Below are positions 60,426 to 64,000 of a stretch of DNA of 64,000 nucleotides, piece after piece. The position numbers and the translations under genes are program-made. The DNA is from Lantana camara. Lineage: Eukaryota; Streptophyta; Magnoliopsida; Lamiales; Verbenaceae. The first letter of the stretch is position 1; every line of letters begins with the position of its first letter. Under the pieces are notes generated by a model. The model saw only the letters and a list, made by a program, of their open reading frames with translations, had not been told where the DNA came from and ran no database searches. The stretch covers positions 48,295,001-48,359,000 of the forward strand of contig CM074858.1 of assembly GCA_037501455.1 (NCBI GenBank), given 5' to 3'.

Positions 60426-60441
60426 TTGAAGGAGGGAAGTT
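60426..60441 (+). other. Polypurine tract of element D
   Basis: ttgaaggagggaagtt directly before the second LTR. Confidence 0.85.
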
Positions 60442-61207
60442 TGTAACATCCCGATCATTCGGATTTCCAGGTACGCCGTAATGAGAGGGTTTTATGTGCT
60501 TTAAATTATTTAATTACGTATTTGAATGTTATTTTAATGCTTATATGATTATTTGAATTGATATGAAATTAATTGTTTATATTTATGAACTTTGAATTTT
60601 AAACGTTTAAGTTTCGTATGCTTGTATTTTGCTCGTTATGTGCCGGAATTCAATTCCGATTTTTTTGAAATTTTGGTATGCGTGATATATGTGAGTATGA
60701 ATGTGTTTGCATGCTCGTTTTAAGTTTTCGTGTTCGTTTGTCGAGGTTTTAAACCTTTGGTTTTTGACGAGGGACATGAGGGCCTAACTAGTTTTAGCGC
60801 GCCTCTTGTTCCGGAGGCCATAACTTGAGCTAGGGAATTCGGGTTCGAATTCAGGAAGATGTGTTGGACTCGTAACGAAGAGATGAAGCCAAGGAACCTG
60901 ATTTGGTATTTGTCTAAGCCCATTTGGACCCTCGTTTTTTGCCCGTAACGAGCAGCTTGTGCTAAAGCCACCATCTTTGACTAGTCTCACACTTGTGGGC
61001 CCAAACTAACTATACCTAAGCCTTAACCTTGGTTTACATAACCTTGATTCATCCCTCTCTCTCCCTATCAGCAGCATTTCGTGCTCCTCACCTCCAAGAG
61101 AAGGAAAAAGCTGCTGAAATGAAGCAAGAAAGGAGAAGAAGAAAGCCCTCTTCAAGACCTTGTGATTTTTGGAGCCAATCTCTTCCATACTCCATGAACT
61201 CTTAAAG

Positions 61208-63999
61208 GTAAGTGTATTTTCGAATTCTCCTCTCTTATATGCTTCATTTGATCCTTCAAATCCAGGATTTAATTCATATTTAATGAGGGTTTGAAAGCTT
61301 GCATGAATAGTTAGGGTTAGCTCATATTTTTGAATCTATGGCTTAACTTAAGTTTGTGGCTGATTTGGTGCTTCCTTGATGATTATATGAACTTCTTTGC
61401 TTCCATTCTTGATTTATAATTCATGTTAGATGTGTTAGGGTTGTTTTCTCTTTGATAACTTGATTGAAACTTTGAGCTTTTGGGCATGAAAAACTGAAAT
61501 TTATAATCTGCTCTCCCGGTATGAACTGCTGTCACGTTTTGAGGTTCGTTTGATTGAATTCTTGCCTCCAATTTCGTGTGTTAATGCATGGCTATGTATT
61601 AAACATGTTGCTATATAAATATGCTGTTGGTTGCCCCGATTTCATGCCTCATTTCAGCTGCATCTATGGATTACATGAGTGAGAACATAACTTATTTTCC
61701 CTCCTTTCTCGCAATGGTTTTATGTGGCTGTTTTGGTGCTCAAAAACTGATTATATGGACTTGTTTCTTTGATCATTTTATGCTAAACTGATAGTATATG
61801 ATTTTTGGATGATTTTCTCTTAAGATCCTTTGATGAAATTATGAGTTTTTGAGCCCCAAAACTAAGCTAGAAATCTGCTCCCCTGTTTGGAACTGCTGTA
61901 ATGTTTTGTGCTTTGTTGCTTGAGTTAATGGCTTCCAATTCGTGTGAATTTGCATGGAGACGTGGTATACTAATTTCTTTACATGTTAGCCCGGTTCTTT
62001 CAAGCTTTTAGATCCATTTTCAGCTCCTAAATCGAAACATGAGGCCTATTTGTATGCTGTGTGCGAACTGATCTGCTGCTGTTGCATTTTGTGATTAGTT
62101 GGTGGTTCTAATGTGCTCCAATTCGTATCAATTTGCATATACATGGAGTATTTGAGTAGCTTAGCATGTTAGCATTTAGTTCCCAAGCTTTTAACTCCTA
62201 ACTCAGCCCCTAACTTGATGATCATGGCATGAATGTATCGATTTCTCAATTTTGGTTCTAATTGCGTTGCTTGTTTGATGAACCTTTTTGGATGCATTCT
62301 TGAATCTCTTTGTGTGATTCTTTGGTGTGTATTTGATGCTTGTTTTATGTGTTATAATGCTTGAGTAGTCCCTCTCTTTCAGCCCTTGATTTGCTCTTTG
62401 TTTTCTTCCCCTTTTCAACCGCAGCTGTCAGCCCTTTCCGCCTTTTTCGCCTCTGTACCTAGACACCCCCGTGTCTCGGTTTGTTCTTCTGGAGTGACAC
62501 GGGCGTGTCACCCCCCCCCTTTTTGTAGCTTTGTTTCTCTCCTGTACTGAGACACGGGGGTGTCTCAGTTTAGGCTTCTGGGATGACACGGGCGTGTCAT
62601 TACCCTCGGTTCGATTTTTAAGTGTAACTCTTTTCCGTTCCCTTGCTTTTCATTGCTTTCTCTTGTCCCGTTTGTGGCCTATATGCATTATTAGCTTAAT
62701 GTATTATGTGTTAACTTGTGTAATATGAATTTATGGCTTGATTGGTTTGCTCATTTTTGAATTATGACTGCATATGTGCGATATGCCCCTCTAACGTGTG
62801 TTTATGACTTCATGCCTCGTTTATATGCCTTGCATGATCATTCTTTGCTCCTTCTATGCTATGAATGCTTTGATAACATGTTTTATGGTACGATAAGATC
62901 GTTATATGAAATCTGTGAATCCGTTTGATATGATTTATGAAACTTATGTATTAATATGAACTCTTATGCATTATATGTCAATTTGTTAAGCTCTATACGC
63001 ATCACTTGCATTCATATGCATTCGCCGAGCGTCAATACGGTTCATTTTGAGTCTAAGTTTACCTCTTGCTCTTTGCTTTGCTCTTAGGTTCGTTCCAATG
63101 TGAGGAAGTGGTTCGTTTGACTCCTTTTGGTCCGTTTTGTTCGGATTGGTCGTCCAGGTGAGGTTTATTTCTTTTAGTTATTCGACCTACAACCTTTTGT
63201 GTTTTTTAAACCCGCATGCGAGTATTATATATGTATATTTATGGTAAATATGTGTGAGATATGTATGTTAAGGGCTTGTCCCATTTGTTATACGACTTTG
63301 AAACGGATTTGTAAAGGTATAGAAACTATTTTCCGCTTGTTTTGAACACTTTGGTAAGGGTGCATGTGTTAGCTTTGTTCGTTTGTATCAGATTCAAGCA
63401 AGTCTCCGATTTTCTGGTGGTTTTCATTTGTTGGGCCCCGGAGAGTGGCATGGCAACTCGAGACGACCATGGGGTCGCTGAGCTCTCCCATCAACACTTT
63501 CCATTGAGAGTTTCGCCCGACCTTAGGAGGTTGAGGAAGGGCGGTGCTCTTGAGCCGGCGCAGGCAAATGTCGAAGGATTCAAGGAAGTAATTAAGCCTT
63601 GTATCGTTGGTACTGAGTTCGTAAGCTCGTTAGATAGTTCGGGCCGTACACCCTACTATCACCCGGTGTGAAGGATGGTTTATGATTTCTGTTTGATTTG
63701 TTCGTTTTGATTCGGAGTTAGGGGTTTACTTTTGTATGAAACGTGAAATGAGATTGGCCTTGTGATTAACTAAAATTTGGCATTTTGGCACTTGCCCCTT
63801 TAGTTTCCTTTTCAACCTATATATCTAATATCACGGGAAACGTTTTAGTTTGTAAAACCCATTCTCGGTTCAAGGTTCTTTACTTTTGATACGTGCTTTG
63901 CTTTTTACGTATTAGTGTGAGTGTGTTAGCCCCCTCACCACTCTCTAGGACTGACCCTCGTTATTTCTATCTTTTTCCCCCTTTGATTTGAGGTTGCAG
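61208..63999 (+). other. Putative intron inside the 3' LTR of D
   Basis: AAAG|GTAAGTG at 61208 and GGTTGCAG| ending 63999; 2792 bp, as in the 5' LTR. Confidence 0.5.
62458..62600. repeat. Four palindromes in the 3' LTR of D
   Basis: Counterparts of 56125-56265. The first is damaged by one base at 62459-62460; the others, at 62494-62511, 62546-62569 and 62583-62600, are perfect. Confidence 0.8.
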
Positions 64000-64000
64000 G

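Larger units (their letters stand above)
58089..60441 (+). other. Internal region of element D, no recognisable gene
   Basis: Primer site at 58097-58108, then 2.3 kb with no retroviral motif. The longest frames (83 codons at 58667, 85 at 59555) match nothing I know. It shares the 30-bp box with C and F (59379-59407) and ends with the same hairpin (60405-60424) and a polypurine tract (60426-60441). Confidence 0.8.
54109..64000 (+). mobile_element. Element D: non-autonomous Tekay-like LTR element, right end cut
   Basis: LTR 54109-58088 (3980 bp), internal region 58089-60441 (2353 bp), then a second LTR from 60442 that runs past the window. It has a primer site, a hairpin and a polypurine tract like C, but no gag or pol. 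It is inserted in the internal region of F; agctt (54104-54108) is the candidate left target duplication. LTR divergence is roughly 3-4% by eye over the first 320 bp. Confidence 0.88.
60442..64000 (+). repeat. 3' LTR of element D, cut by window end
   Basis: Matches 54109-57665; about 420 bp of the end lie outside the window. Confidence 0.94.

Overview
This 64-kb window looks like plant heterochromatin, probably from a eudicot (inferred only from the retroelement types). It consists almost entirely of nested LTR retrotransposons. I recognise no host gene, tRNA or rRNA. Every long reading frame with a recognisable product is gag, pol or an accessory ORF of a Ty3-gypsy or Ty1-copia element, and all of them are broken.

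Layout, left to right. Positions 1-10014 hold element A, a Tekay/Del-type chromovirus on the minus strand whose 3' LTR is cut by the window edge. 10015-10833 is the 3' end of another Tekay-type LTR that A interrupted. 10834-18015 plus 28035-~28640 is a Tat-lineage gypsy element on the plus strand. It keeps the second half of pol and a long antisense accessory gene with two apparent introns. 18016-28034 is a full-length Ty1-copia element (minus) inserted in the 3' part of the Tat element. 28641-28930 is unassigned.

28931-64000 is a stack of Tekay-like LTR elements. LTR B1 (28931-30876 and 41106-42119) is split by element C (30877-41100, 5-bp target duplication gtcaa). B1 is then cut by LTR B2 (42120), B2 by LTR fragment G (42748), and G by element F on the minus strand (LTR pieces 43036-44657, 48181-50001, 51943-52231; internal part 52232-54108). 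F was hit by a solo LTR E (44658-48175, duplication caaca), by a solo LTR of the same copia family (50002-51937, duplication tatct), and by element D (54109 to beyond the window).

Elements C, F and D share one design. Their LTRs are about 3.7-4.0 kb. The internal region is complete in C and D at 2.4-2.6 kb, and F is cut. It has a primer site and/or a polypurine tract but no gag or pol. They are probably non-autonomous relatives mobilised by Tekay-type proteins like those A once encoded. C and F carry an array of about 12 short hairpins whose arms vary in a compensated way. D has a different tandem repeat at the same place. All four elements with a visible 3' end (A, C, F, D) have a small hairpin with loop GAGGAC just before the polypurine tract. 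The LTRs of A, C, D, E and F each contain a good 5' splice-site match followed 1.6-2.8 kb later by a good 3' splice-site match, suggesting an intron inside the LTR. These signals, the antisense gene of the Tat element and the G-box cluster in the copia LTR are the main points to follow up. All identities come from reading the sequence; no database search was made.
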